From an uncultured Gammaproteobacteria bacterium (GTDB taxonomy: Bacteria > Pseudomonadota > Gammaproteobacteria > Pseudomonadales > Pseudohongiellaceae): a DNA stretch of 64,000 bases. Where the stretch lies: positions 1 through 64,000 of the forward strand of contig CAJXPR010000001.1 in the NCBI GenBank assembly GCA_913058135.1. The letters are read 5' to 3'. The first letter of the stretch is position 1. Every line of letters starts with the position of its first letter. The translations under genes were made by a program, and so were the position numbers. The notes under the pieces were generated by a model. It was given only the letters and a program-made list of their open reading frames with translations. It was not told the DNA's origin and made no database searches. Of this stretch, positions 16,974 through 25,501 are shown in pieces.

Positions 16974-18407
16974 CTAGCATTCACTCAGACTGATGGGAAT
17001 ATTCACGGCCAGGCCGCCATCGGAGGTTTCTTTGTATCGGCTGCTCATATCCTGGGCGGTTTCCCACATGGTCTTGACCACCGCGTCCAGCGACACTTTC
17101 GCCTGTGACGGATCGCTGTGCAGTGCCAGTTGTGAGGCGGTAATCGCCTTGATGGCGCCCATGGTATTGCGCTCAATACAGGGCACCTGAACCAGCCCGC
17201 CGATGGGGTCACAGGTCATGCCCAGGTGATGCTCCATGGCGATTTCCGCCGCCATCAGACATTGTTCCGGGTTGCCCCCCAGGGCCTCTGTTAACCCCGC
17301 CGCGGCCATGGCTGACGATACGCCGATCTCGGCCTGGCACCCGCCCATGGCGGCGGATATGGTCGCCCGTTTCTTGAAGATGCAGCCGATCTCGGAGGCC
17401 GTGAACAGGAACCGGGTGATCAGCTCCGGGTCAGGTGCACGGTCATTAAACTGTTTGTTAAAGGTAAGCAGATACTGCAGTACGGCCGGAATCACGCCGG
17501 CGGCGCCGTTGGTGGGCGCTGTCACCACCCGCGCGAAGGCTGCGTTCTGTTCATTGACCGCCAGCGCAAAACAGCTTACCCAGTCCAGCGTGTAGGCAAA
17601 GCCGTCGCCGCTGTCCCGGATGGCCTGTCGCCAACCTTCGTAGTCTTGGTAGTTCACGCTCTTTAACAGCCGTTCATTAAACAGGGATGCCCTTCTTTTG
17701 ACCTGCAACCCGCCCGGTAAAATACCGCTGGTGTGGCATCCTTTGAACATGCATTCGCTCATCACCTGCCAGATATCCATCACGGCCTGTCTGGTATCGT
17801 CGCTGGAGCGCCAGGCTTTTTCATTTGCGGCGACCACGCCTGAAATTGGCAAACCGGTCTGGCGGCACCACTGCGACAGTTCCGTGGCGGACTCAACCGG
17901 ATAAGGCAGCGATACCCGGGAACCGGTGTCACTGGTTTTGTCATTCTCCTGCATGACAAAACCGCCGCCAACCGAAAACCAGACTTCCGAAACCTGGGTG
18001 CCGTCGGACAGCTGAGCGATAAACTCCAGGCCGTTGGGATGGAATGGCAGTATCTGGTCTTTCAGGAAAATGATGTCCCGGGCCGGCTCAAAAGGCACAT
18101 CGTGCTGGTCCTTGAGGCTAATGGTCTTGTGCTGGCGAATGAACTTGACGGTTGGCGCAATCTGCTCGATATCAACACTCACTGGATCAGCGCCGATCAG
18201 GCCCATTATGACAGCGATGTCGCTGCCATGGCCTTTGCCGGTCTTGGCCAGGGAGCCATAAAGCTTTACCTGCAGTGTGGTCAGCTGCGGCAAGCTGCTG
18301 CCCAGGCTGTCGGTAAATCGTAACGCAGCACGCCACGGCCCCAGCGTGTGGGAGCTGCTGGGACCGACGCCTATCTTGAAGATGTCGACAACGGACAATG
18401 ATTCCAT
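16974..18407 (-). CDS. sdaA: L-serine ammonia-lyase, single-chain, iron-sulfur type
   Basis: This 477-aa enzyme converts L-serine to pyruvate and ammonia. The N-terminal domain has [20 protein letters not shown]; the catalytic domain has [10 protein letters not shown] and [15 protein letters not shown]. Cysteines in GMTCDPIGG and VPCIERN are expected ligands of the [4Fe-4S] cluster. The start ATG at 18407 ([10 protein letters not shown]) is set by homology; the open frame extends further upstream. It lies 49 bp after the dynamin-like gene and 51 bp before the M20 peptidase, all on the minus strand. Confidence 0.94.
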   Translation of the reverse strand: MESLSVVDIFKIGVGPSSSHTLGPWRAALRFTDSLGSSLPQLTTLQVKLYGSLAKTGKGHGSDIAVIMGLIGADPVSVDIEQIAPTVKFIRQHKTISLKDQHDVPFEPARDIIFLKDQILPFHPNGLEFIAQLSDGTQVSEVWFSVGGGFVMQENDKTSDTGSRVSLPYPVESATELSQWCRQTGLPISGVVAANEKAWRSSDDTRQAVMDIWQVMSECMFKGCHTSGILPGGLQVKRRASLFNERLLKSVNYQDYEGWRQAIRDSGDGFAYTLDWVSCFALAVNEQNAAFARVVTAPTNGAAGVIPAVLQYLLTFNKQFNDRAPDPELITRFLFTASEIGCIFKKRATISAAMGGCQAEIGVSSAMAAAGLTEALGGNPEQCLMAAEIAMEHHLGMTCDPIGGLVQVPCIERNTMGAIKAITASQLALHSDPSQAKVSLDAVVKTMWETAQDMSSRYKETSDGGLAVNIPISLSEC

Positions 18408-18456
18408 GCCCGTCAGTCTAGGGTCTGGCGTGTTTAAATGCCACTTTTGCAGGTGG

Positions 18457-19914
18457 TTACCGATCCTCGTCGCTGCGACCGGACGGACGGGTGAAGCGAT
18501 CATTGAACTTCTGTACCAGGATATCTGCGCCGGCGATCAGCGAGTCCAGTTTGCGCTGCGTGCGCCCGGTCCAGCCAACGGGATGCCGGCTGGAGAAGCT
18601 GGGCCACCAGGCATCGAGATTTTTTTGAAAGGCCATAACCAGACGCTTGCGATCGTCGCCCGCGCGCCCTTCACGCTCCTCATGTGCCTCACGTTTCAGT
18701 TTTCGCAGCACCGAACGCCCGGCCATGTGACGCAGACGTGAATACAGCAGAATTGCGCCGGCAATCAGTACGCCGACCACCACCAGTTGAACCAGCGGCG
18801 GAAATCCGGTGAGCGGTGTGAAGATAAAACCGTCCCAGAGCTCTGAGCTCAGGCTCCAGTAGACAAACGCGATCAGGATCAGGACAAATACCACGCCGTT
18901 TACCCAGCGAGCCCGGTTGAACCATGTGCGCCGGGCTTTGATCAGCTCCGGGATCAACACATCGCGCAAATGCGTCCCGCTGTGCTCCAGCAAACCGGTA
19001 ACCCGATAGGCCCTGTTGACGTCCATTTGCTGAAAGCGGCTTTTGATTTCAGCGAGGTCTTCATCGCGTTTTGTGCGTAGCCGCTCATGAACCTGGCTGT
19101 CAGCGATGGGTGATGCTGCCTGTTCCGAGTAGATACGGTAAAAACGCCCGGCGGTCAGACCGGACTGGGCCATCGCCCGTTGCCAGGCAGCGACAACCTC
19201 TTCCGGGTTGTCCTCACGCGCGGTGTTGTCGATCTGGTTGAGGATGTACAGGAACTTGTCGGAATCCTGGCGATTGATGGTGTTGGCCACCAGGTGTTCC
19301 AGGGTGTCGGTCATGGCGCCCGGTTCAGGATGTCTGGCATCAAAGAACACCAGTACCAGGTCCGACAGACCGATAATATGGTCGGTGATCAGCAGCGTTG
19401 CGTCGCGCTGCTTGTCGGCGTCAAAGCCGGGCGAGTCGATCAGTATTTTTCCGCGCAGAACCTCCGCATTGCAGGTCTTGAGCTGCATGTAGGAATCGAT
19501 ACGCTTGCCCTCACCGGCGGCATCGGATTCTATTGCGTCGCTGATCCGGTAAAACGGCAGGCGCGGATCGCTGTCCAGCGCCATGCCGGGCAGTTGTCTG
19601 GGCTCGTCGTCGCTGCCGTAGCAGATCACTGTGAATTTGTCGTCTACCGCCTGATTGCCGGTACGCTGCAAGGTCTGGCCGAGGTACTCATTGAGGAAGG
19701 TGGACTTGCCGGCGGAGAATGTTCCCAGTACGGCGACCACTGGCCACCACGAAATGTGTGTTGCATAGGAGTCATCTGCGCTCATGAAGCCCAGCTTGCG
19801 GGCTACTGTATCGAGCTCCTGGAATTGCTCCACAACTTCTGCCAGTGGTGGGTTTTCCCGCTCAAGGTGCGATTTCAGTCGTTTGACACGTTCCTCGGTT
19901 GCTGTCCTGGCCAC
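18457..19914 (-). CDS. Dynamin-family GTPase with two C-terminal membrane segments
   Basis: The 485-aa protein has the P-loop [12 protein letters not shown] near residue 65, a switch-type IDSPGFDA, and the specificity motif NQID. Two adjacent hydrophobic stretches ([19 protein letters not shown] and [18 protein letters not shown]) follow near residues 355-415, then a basic tail. Such bacterial dynamin-like or YfjP-like GTPases act at the inner membrane; the exact role here is unknown. A GTG start at 19914 is preferred because GGGGAAGT is just upstream. An in-frame ATG at 19962 falls in the repeat-rich leader. Confidence 0.8.
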   Translation of the reverse strand: MARTATEERVKRLKSHLERENPPLAEVVEQFQELDTVARKLGFMSADDSYATHISWWPVVAVLGTFSAGKSTFLNEYLGQTLQRTGNQAVDDKFTVICYGSDDEPRQLPGMALDSDPRLPFYRISDAIESDAAGEGKRIDSYMQLKTCNAEVLRGKILIDSPGFDADKQRDATLLITDHIIGLSDLVLVFFDARHPEPGAMTDTLEHLVANTINRQDSDKFLYILNQIDNTAREDNPEEVVAAWQRAMAQSGLTAGRFYRIYSEQAASPIADSQVHERLRTKRDEDLAEIKSRFQQMDVNRAYRVTGLLEHSGTHLRDVLIPELIKARRTWFNRARWVNGVVFVLILIAFVYWSLSSELWDGFIFTPLTGFPPLVQLVVVGVLIAGAILLYSRLRHMAGRSVLRKLKREAHEEREGRAGDDRKRLVMAFQKNLDAWWPSFSSRHPVGWTGRTQRKLDSLIAGADILVQKFNDRFTRPSGRSDEDR

Positions 19915-20088
19915 AATACTTCCCCTTTGGATTTGACATGCTTGTGCTTGGGAGTATCCCATATTTGCTGGGCGTCTGCATGGGGGAGAATAAGGCGGTG
20001 TGCGAGGTGGGGATGGCGATTCGGTTGGGTGGTTCGGTGTGGAGCCTGTTGGTGCTGCTGGGGGCTGCGAAATTTTGGTGGAGGGGTC

Positions 20089-20391
20089 GGGGATTCTATT
20101 GAGATTGGCGATGGCGATGTTGTTGGGCTGGGGGATTCTACTGGTTTTGGAGATGGCAACACTGCCGGAGACTTCGATATGTGGCGGAGGGGCAGGGATT
20201 GATTTAACAGCCTTGGGGGCTGTTAAACCCTTCGGGCTTCGCGCTGACGCGCTCGTCTCAACTTGCTGCGCAAGTTGTCGAACCCTGTTTCGGGTTCGCT
20301 TCCCTGCCCGCTGTTTGGGGCTGGGGATTCTACTGGACGTGGGGTTGGCATTGCTGCCGGAGACTTCTTAAGTGGCGGAGGGGCAGGGATT
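20089..20391 (-). repeat. Tandem imperfect repeats duplicating the 3' end of tRNA-Ser
   Basis: Bases 20126-20200 and 20320-20391 are diverged copies of one unit of about 73 bp. Both contain GGGGATTCTACTGG, then TGCCGGAGACTTC, and end in an identical 20-mer (GTGGCGGAGGGGCAGGGATT), which in the second copy is the 3' end of tRNA-Ser. A third, partial copy begins at 20089. The unit thus joins the last bases of the tRNA with its downstream flank. Between the copies lie several small inverted repeats. Bases 19915-20088 are G-rich on the plus strand and hold no gene I can see. No integrase is nearby. Confidence 0.75.
20203..20227. repeat. Perfect 10-bp inverted repeat in the tRNA-Ser flank
   Basis: TTTAACAGCC (20203-20212) pairs with GGCTGTTAAA (20218-20227) around a 5-base loop. 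It is the first of a row of small dyads that continues to about 20306 (CCCTTCGGG, GCGCTGACGCGC, AACTTGCTGCGCAAGTT and CGAACCC...GGGTTCG). It could act as a terminator for the tRNA or for a transcript reading toward the GTPase gene, but there is no clear U tract. Confidence 0.6.
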
Positions 20392-20462
20392 CGAACCCTG
20401 GGTAGGCTCTCACCTACGCCGGTTTTCAAGACCGGTGCATTCAACCGCTCTGCCACCCCTCC
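20373..20462 (-). tRNA. tRNA-Ser (anticodon UGA)
   Basis: The reverse strand starts GGAGGGGTGGCAGAGCGG and folds as a class II tRNA. The 7-bp acceptor stem GGAGGGG pairs with CCCCTCC. The anticodon stem-loop CCGGTCTTGAAAACCGG carries UGA. A long variable arm (GTAGGTGAGAGCCTAC) marks it as a serine tRNA. The T arm contains GGTTCGAATCC. Discriminator G and an encoded CCA close the 90-nt gene. Confidence 0.97.
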
Positions 20463-20477
20463 GCAGCGCGAAGCGGC

Positions 20478-20505
20478 ATGTTACTATAATTTTGCCATCA
20501 GTCAA
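20478..20505 (-). promoter_or_regulatory. Promoter of tRNA-Ser
   Basis: On the minus strand TTGACT (20500-20505) and TAACAT (20478-20483) are separated by 16 bp, and the mature tRNA begins 15 bases downstream. This is a good sigma-70 match at the expected distance. Confidence 0.6.
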
Positions 20506-20681
20506 CTGTTGATTGGTGGCTTGCCGAAAACGTAGGCGTCTTCGTCCGATATTCGTTGATTTCGCCGGCCTGACCGGTATGATTATGGCCTGAAAGATTA
20601 CGGTGATATTACCGATCTTTATCTGAGTCGATGTAGCACCCATTCGGGTGTTATTGGATGTTTAGCCGGAGGTTTATCTGT

Positions 20682-21353
20682 ATGAGACAGTACCAAGTCA
20701 GTGCCACCCCACGCGCAGGTGAATCCTCGCTGGCGGTAAACAAAGTTCTGAAGAACACTTATTTGTTGTTGGCATTAACGCTGGCATTCAGCGCCTTGAC
20801 TGCAAGCTTTGCCATGGCAAGTAACGCAGCACCCGTCAATATCTGGGTGATGCTGATCGGCTTTTATGGTTTGCTGTTTGCGACCCACAAACTGTCCAAC
20901 AGTGCCTGGGGTCTGGCTGCGGTATTCGCCCTGACCGGTTTTATGGGTTATACCCTGGGGCCGATTCTGGGTTACTACATGGCCACAGCCAACGGTAGCC
21001 AACTGGTGATGACGGCGCTGGGCGGTACGGCCTTCATCTTCTTTGGTCTGTCTGGTTATGCACTGGTGTCGCGCAAGGACTTCTCTTTCCTCAGCGGCTT
21101 CATGATGGCCGGCTTCCTGGTTATTGTAGCGGCGTTCATAGCTAACCTGTTCCTGCAGATCCCTGCCCTGCAGCTGGCACTGTCAGCAGCATTCATGCTG
21201 TTCTCCAGTGCGGCGATCCTGATGCAGACCGGCGCCATCATCAATGGTGGCGAACGCAATTACATTCTGGCGACGGTGACCCTGTATGTGTCTCTGTACA
21301 ACATCTTCATCAGCCTGCTGAACCTGCTGACGGCATTTGGCGGCGAAGAGTAA
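20682..21353 (+). CDS. Bax inhibitor-1/YccA family inner-membrane protein
   Basis: The 223-aa protein has about seven membrane segments and family segments FALTGFMGYTLGPIL and TATGS-like ATANGSQLV, ending with the acidic FGGEE. E. coli YccA binds and restrains the FtsH protease; a similar role is inferred. ATG 20682 has GGAGG 9 bases upstream; an earlier in-frame ATG at 20658 lacks one. A strong terminator follows. The monocistronic layout between the tRNA and the tus genes is clear. Confidence 0.92.
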   Translation: MRQYQVSATPRAGESSLAVNKVLKNTYLLLALTLAFSALTASFAMASNAAPVNIWVMLIGFYGLLFATHKLSNSAWGLAAVFALTGFMGYTLGPILGYYMATANGSQLVMTALGGTAFIFFGLSGYALVSRKDFSFLSGFMMAGFLVIVAAFIANLFLQIPALQLALSAAFMLFSSAAILMQTGAIINGGERNYILATVTLYVSLYNIFISLLNLLTAFGGEE

Positions 21354-21384
21354 ACATCGCCGCTGCACTGGCAGTACCCACAAG

Positions 21385-21411
21385 AGCCCCGGCCTGGTCC
21401 GGGGCTTTTTT
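21385..21411 (+). terminator. Rho-independent terminator after yccA
   Basis: AGCCCCGG (21385-21392) and CCGGGGCT (21399-21406) form an 8-bp GC-rich stem with a 6-base loop, followed by a run of T to 21411. Confidence 0.92.
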
Positions 21412-21471
21412 GTTTCTGGCGGGCAGTTTGCGGCATAATGGCGGGATCTACACTCACAGAGGCAATATCAG

Positions 21472-21864
21472 GTGATTATCAGTCTGGTCATTCATGGTGC
21501 GCCCGGCACTACGCAGGGCGCACAAACGGCGCTTACATTCTGTCGGGCGGCACTGGCGGCTGACCACCGGATCTACCGGGTGTTTTTCTATGAGGATGGT
21601 GTGCACAACGCCAATGCATTGTCGGTCTGGCCGCAGGACGAGTACGACCTGAACGCGGCTTGGGCAACGCTGGTGCGTGAACATGAGCTGGACGCTGTGG
21701 TTTGTGTGGCATCGGCGTTGAGGCGCGGTGTGCTCAATGCCGAAGAGGCCTCACGTTACGAAAAGACTGGCGTCAGTGTTGATCCTGCGTTTGATATATC
21801 AGGACTGGGACAGTGGGTTGACGCCTGCCTGAACTCTGACCGGGTGGTCAGTTTTGGAGTCTGA
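21472..21864 (+). CDS. tusD: Sulfurtransferase complex subunit TusD
   Basis: This 130-aa DsrE-fold protein takes part in the TusBCD relay that passes sulfur from TusA to TusE for 2-thiouridine formation at tRNA position 34. The family start ISLVIHGAPGTTQGAQTAL and RVFFYEDGVHNAN fit. The active cysteine is expected in VVCVASALRRGV. The start is GTG at 21472 with AGAGG upstream. First of the four-gene cluster tusD-tusC-tusB-tusE; mnmA, the final enzyme, is at 58.9 kb. Confidence 0.94.
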   Translation: MIISLVIHGAPGTTQGAQTALTFCRAALAADHRIYRVFFYEDGVHNANALSVWPQDEYDLNAAWATLVREHELDAVVCVASALRRGVLNAEEASRYEKTGVSVDPAFDISGLGQWVDACLNSDRVVSFGV

Positions 21865-21867
21865 CGA

Positions 21868-22224
21868 ATGAAAACCCTGACCTTTCTTGCGCGCAGCGGC
21901 CCCTATGGCAGCAGCAAGGCGAAAGCCCTGCTCGATATGGTGTTGTCTGCAGCAGTGTTTGAGCAAAAGATTCAGTACATTTTTCTGGATGATGGCGTCT
22001 ATCAGTTGCTGGCCGGGCAGGATCCCGCGTTGCTGGCCGCGAAAAATGTCAGCGCCGCCCTGCCCGCGCTGGAACTGTACGGCGTCGATCAGGTTTATCT
22101 TGATCTGGATTCCCTGCAGGCACGCGGGCTGTCTACGGATCAGTTACTGATACCGGCCAGCACATGCAGCGCCGGGGATATCAGTAAAATGATCGCCGAA
22201 TCCGACATGGTGTTCAGCCTGTGA
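21868..22224 (+). CDS. tusC: Sulfurtransferase complex subunit TusC
   Basis: The 118-aa DsrE-like subunit has the typical TFLARSGPYGSSKAKALLDM start and a middle IFLDDGVYQLL. It builds the TusBCD hexamer with TusD and TusB and has no catalytic cysteine at the TusD position. It lies 3 bp after tusD and overlaps tusB by 4 bp, so the three are translated together. Confidence 0.93.
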   Translation: MKTLTFLARSGPYGSSKAKALLDMVLSAAVFEQKIQYIFLDDGVYQLLAGQDPALLAAKNVSAALPALELYGVDQVYLDLDSLQARGLSTDQLLIPASTCSAGDISKMIAESDMVFSL

Positions 22225-22514
22225 GTACCTTGCATATCGTCAATAAAAGCCCGTTCCGCACTGATGCCCTGCAACGCTGCCTGGCGCTGGTTTCACCAGG
22301 AGACAGTATCCTGCTGATCGAGGACGGCGTGCTGGCAGCCAATCTGTCGACGTTGGCAGACAGCCTGGCAGGCCGGGATGTCAACTGCTATGCGCTCTCT
22401 GAAGATCTTGTCGCGCGAAGTGTGAGTGTCGCAGATACCTGTATCTGGACGGTGGATGCAGCCGGGTTTGTAACGCTGGTTTGTGAACACAGGAACAGCC
22501 TGTCTCATGGGTAG
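22221..22514 (+). CDS. tusB: Sulfurtransferase complex subunit TusB
   Basis: The 97-aa DsrH-like protein (STLHIVNKSPF start, ILLIEDGVLAA in the middle) is the third subunit of the TusBCD complex. The start is GTG at 22221 within GTGAG, overlapping the tusC stop by 4 bp. Its stop overlaps the start of tusE by 8 bp. Confidence 0.93.
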   Translation: MSTLHIVNKSPFRTDALQRCLALVSPGDSILLIEDGVLAANLSTLADSLAGRDVNCYALSEDLVARSVSVADTCIWTVDAAGFVTLVCEHRNSLSHG

Positions 22515-22851
22515 AGCTGACCTTGAGCTTCCGGACGGGCGGCGTATCACCCTGGACAAGGACGGTTATCTGACCCGGTTGAATGACTGGGATACCGGCG
22601 TGGCTGAAGCGCTGGCAAATCGGGAAGGAATCAGTCTGACGCCCGAACACTGGGCGGTTATCAATCTGGTGCGCCAGTTCCATCAGGAATTCGGGCTGTC
22701 GCCCGCGACCCGGGCATTGGTCAAATACGTCGCACGGCATCTGGGTGAGGACAAGGGTAGAAGCCTGTATCTGATGGCCCTGTTTGGCGGTAAACCGGCC
22801 CTCACCATCAGCCGCCTGGGCGGTCTGCCACGACCTGCAAATTGCTTCTGA
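22507..22851 (+). CDS. tusE: TusE (DsrC-type) sulfur carrier
   Basis: The 114-aa protein accepts persulfide sulfur from TusD and hands it to MnmA. The flexible C-terminal arm ends GGLPRPANCF with the penultimate carrier cysteine. The second cysteine of true DsrC (about 10 residues earlier) is replaced in LTISRLGG, so this is TusE rather than a dissimilatory DsrC. DWDTGVAEALANREGI and LTPEHW are family segments. ATG 22507 is chosen; it overlaps tusB. The gene completes the relay, with no terminator visible before purC. Confidence 0.93.
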   Translation: MGRADLELPDGRRITLDKDGYLTRLNDWDTGVAEALANREGISLTPEHWAVINLVRQFHQEFGLSPATRALVKYVARHLGEDKGRSLYLMALFGGKPALTISRLGGLPRPANCF

Positions 22852-22894
22852 AGCATGTCCCGGCCCATGTTTCACGGTGATGAATCTGTTATGC

Positions 22895-22955
22895 TTCGAC
22901 TCTTGCAGTTTTTGGCAGGTTCTTGCCGATTCGACTTGCAGGTTTTTGCAGGTTT
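22895..22955 (+). repeat. Imperfect direct repeat in the purC leader
   Basis: TTCGACTCTTGCAGTTTTTGGCAGGTT (from 22895) and TTCGACTTGCAGGTTTTTGCAGGTTT (from 22930) are two diverged copies of about 27 bp just upstream of purC. They do not resemble a PurR box (ACGCAAACGTTTGCGT). Function unknown; a tandem duplication of promoter DNA is possible. Confidence 0.5.
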
Positions 22956-22985
22956 AACACCCTTATATTCAGGATTTCCGTTTTT

Positions 22986-24104
22986 ATGCGTTCTGCTGAC
23001 ACTGTATTAGCGGTCAACAATGACCTCCCCATCCGGACCGGGCAAGCGGTTCACAGCGGCAAGGTCCGCTCGGTATATTGGCTGACGGACGAAGACAGCG
23101 CGCGACTGATTCGGGAACACAATTATCCGGTGCAGGCCGATGCGCCCCTGGCCATCATGGTGATCAGCGACCGGCTGTCGGCATTCGACTGTGTCTGGCA
23201 TGCCGAAGGTGGCATGGCGGGCGTACCGGGCAAGGGCGCGGCGCTGAACGCCATTGCCAGTCACTGGTTTGAACTGTTTCGCCAGCACGGTCTGGCCGAC
23301 AGCCATATCCTGGATATTCCGCATCCATTTGTGTGGATTGTGCAGAAAGCCCGCCCGGTCATGATTGAGGCCATTTGCCGTCAGTATATTACCGGTTCCA
23401 TGTGGCGTGCTTACCAGAACGGCGAACGCGAGTTCTGTGGCATCACCCTGCCTGATGGCCTGAGCAAGGATCAGCGCTTGCCGGAACTGCTGATGACACC
23501 CTCTACCAAGGGTATATTAAAAGGCATTCCGGGTGTGCCGGAGGCGGACGATGTCAATATCAGTCGTCAGGATATTATCAGCCATTATGCCGCGTTCAAT
23601 TTCCGCTCGACGGATGATGTGACGCTGTACGAGAAACTGTTGCAGGACGGTTTTAATGTGATCAGCCAGTCTCTGGCGAAACTGGATCAGGTATTTGTCG
23701 ATACCAAGTTTGAATTTGGTTACGTCACTGATCAGCACGGTATCGAAAAACTGATCTACATGGATGAGGTGGGCACACCGGATTCGTCGCGGATCTGGGA
23801 TGGCCCTGCCTACCGTGAGGGTCGCATCGTGGAACAGTCCAAGGAAGCTTTTCGCCAGTTCCTGCTGAAGCACTTCCCGGATCCGGATATTCTGCTGAAT
23901 AAACACCGTATGCCTGAGCGCATTGCCCTGGCGCGCGACAATGCCCTGCCCCTGCAGGCGATGATGCAGGTGTCCGATACCTACCTGGGCATGGCGGAAA
24001 AAATCACCGGCCGCAAAATTCACCTGCCTGACAATCCCAAGGCCGAGATCATAGACGTTCTGCATAAACAATACGGATTGATCGACCAGACCCTACTGAG
24101 CTGA
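22986..24104 (+). CDS. purC: Phosphoribosylaminoimidazole-succinocarboxamide synthase, long form
   Basis: The 372-aa enzyme joins aspartate to CAIR in de novo purine synthesis. Family segments are [25 protein letters not shown], the [16 protein letters not shown] stretch and KFEFGYV. It is about 130 residues longer than the E. coli enzyme; long versions occur in other marine gammaproteobacteria. The ATG at 22986 is the first that keeps the family start; the open frame begins further up in the repeat. It lies 12 bp before rraA. Confidence 0.94.
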   Translation: MRSADTVLAVNNDLPIRTGQAVHSGKVRSVYWLTDEDSARLIREHNYPVQADAPLAIMVISDRLSAFDCVWHAEGGMAGVPGKGAALNAIASHWFELFRQHGLADSHILDIPHPFVWIVQKARPVMIEAICRQYITGSMWRAYQNGEREFCGITLPDGLSKDQRLPELLMTPSTKGILKGIPGVPEADDVNISRQDIISHYAAFNFRSTDDVTLYEKLLQDGFNVISQSLAKLDQVFVDTKFEFGYVTDQHGIEKLIYMDEVGTPDSSRIWDGPAYREGRIVEQSKEAFRQFLLKHFPDPDILLNKHRMPERIALARDNALPLQAMMQVSDTYLGMAEKITGRKIHLPDNPKAEIIDVLHKQYGLIDQTLLS

Positions 24105-24116
24105 CAGGAGTCAAGC

Positions 24117-24623
24117 ATGAAGGATTCAATACACGATCTGCTGCCCGAGCTGTGTGACCACTTCCCTGATCAGGTGCGGGTGGCCGAGGCCATGTTCATC
24201 AATTTTGGCGGACGGGAAGCATTCGGCGGCGAGATCGTGACGGTAAAGGCCTGTGAGGATAACTCCCTGGTCAAGGAACAACTGGGCAAACCCGGTTCCG
24301 GTAAAGTACTGGTCGTGGATGGTGCCGGTTCCATGCGTCGCGCCATGCTGGGTGACATGATCGCCGAGTCGGCAGTCGATAATGGCTGGGAAGGCGTCAT
24401 CATCTACGGCTGCATTCGTGACGTCAATGCCATCAGCCAGTTGGACCTGGGTGTGCAGGCCCTGGGTGCCCACCCGCTGAAAACGGTGCGCAAGGGCGTG
24501 GGTGAACTTAACGTGGAAGTCAGTTTCGCAGGCATCACCTTTACCCCTGGCCAGTATGTCTATGGTGATAACAACGGCCTGCTGGTGTGCGCGCAGCAGC
24601 TCGTGCTGCCGGGCTTGCACTAG
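24117..24623 (+). CDS. rraA: Ribonuclease E inhibitor / RraA family protein
   Basis: The 168-aa trimeric protein matches RraA over its full length ([55 protein letters not shown]). In E. coli RraA binds RNase E and modulates mRNA decay; many relatives also have 4-hydroxy-4-methyl-2-oxoglutarate aldolase-like folds, so the role is inferred. The start has AGGAG 7 bases before the ATG. It follows purC and precedes the kinase gene by 17 bp. Confidence 0.92.
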   Translation: MKDSIHDLLPELCDHFPDQVRVAEAMFINFGGREAFGGEIVTVKACEDNSLVKEQLGKPGSGKVLVVDGAGSMRRAMLGDMIAESAVDNGWEGVIIYGCIRDVNAISQLDLGVQALGAHPLKTVRKGVGELNVEVSFAGITFTPGQYVYGDNNGLLVCAQQLVLPGLH

Positions 24624-24640
24624 ATGAAGCGGGTACTGTC

Positions 24641-25501
24641 ATGAAAACACCAGCACGATTGCAACCCCTGATGGACGATGGCCTGGTCGACGAGGTCGTC
24701 AGCCAGTTGATGAGCGGCAAGGAAGCACAGGTCTATGTTGTGCGCTGCGGCACCCAGCTGCGCTGCGCCAAGATATACAAGGAAGCCAACAACCGCAGCT
24801 TCAAGCAGGCGGCGACATACCAGGAGGGGCGCAAGGTTCGCAACAGCCGCGATGCCCGTGCCATGGGACGACGCAGCAAATATGGCCAGCGCGGCCACGA
24901 AGAGGCCTGGCTGAACGCGGAAGTGGATGCCCTGCGTCGGCTGCACCAGGCCGGTGTCCGGGTACCCAAAACGCACGGCTTTGTCGATGGCGTGCTGTTG
25001 ATGGATATGATCACTGATGGCGAAGGTGATGTTGCGCCACGGCTTAATGACGTGGAACTGACACACGAACAGGCACTGCTTTTTCATGCCCGGCTGATGG
25101 AGGACGTGGTGAAGATGCTGAGCGTCGGCCTGATCCACGGCGACCTGTCCGAGTTCAATGTTTTACTCGCCAGTGATGGCCCTGTCATCATTGATCTTCC
25201 GCAAGCGGTCAACGCCGCGGGCAACAACAATGCTGCCGCCATGCTGATGCGTGATGTGGAAAACATGACCCGCTATTTTGGCCGGTTTGCGCCTGAACTG
25301 CTCAATACCTACTACGGTCCGGAAATCTGGGATCTGTATGAACGCGGCCGCCTGCGTCCGGGCGTCACCCTGACCGGCAAGTTCGAGCGGCGCGCGGAAA
25401 ATGCCAATATTGATGAAATCCTGCAGGTCATCGAGCACGCCCGTGCCGAGGCCCAGGAAGCGGAGGAACGTCGCCTGGCCGCTGAATCGGGCGATGAGTA
25501 A
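24641..25501 (+). CDS. RIO1-type serine/threonine protein kinase
   Basis: The 286-aa cytoplasmic kinase has the RIO signature parts: a P-loop-like LMSGKEAQVYVV, the catalytic-loop HGDLSEFNVLL and the metal-binding IIDLPQAV (in place of DFG). In archaea and eukaryotes RIO kinases act in ribosome maturation; bacterial targets are not known. ATG 24641 starts the conserved part; an earlier in-frame ATG at 24587 overlaps rraA. The last 8 bp overlap the MATE gene. Confidence 0.88.
   Translation: MKTPARLQPLMDDGLVDEVVSQLMSGKEAQVYVVRCGTQLRCAKIYKEANNRSFKQAATYQEGRKVRNSRDARAMGRRSKYGQRGHEEAWLNAEVDALRRLHQAGVRVPKTHGFVDGVLLMDMITDGEGDVAPRLNDVELTHEQALLFHARLMEDVVKMLSVGLIHGDLSEFNVLLASDGPVIIDLPQAVNAAGNNNAAAMLMRDVENMTRYFGRFAPELLNTYYGPEIWDLYERGRLRPGVTLTGKFERRAENANIDEILQVIEHARAEAQEAEERRLAAESGDE

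Noticed and set aside
19915..19962. ATG 19962 as start of the dynamin-like GTPase
   Set aside because: No ribosome site precedes it, while GTG 19914 has GGGGA at good spacing and fits the start of the helical N-terminus.
20181..20200. A second tRNA-Ser gene
   Set aside because: Only the last 20 bases of the tRNA are repeated; no anticodon arm or D arm is present.
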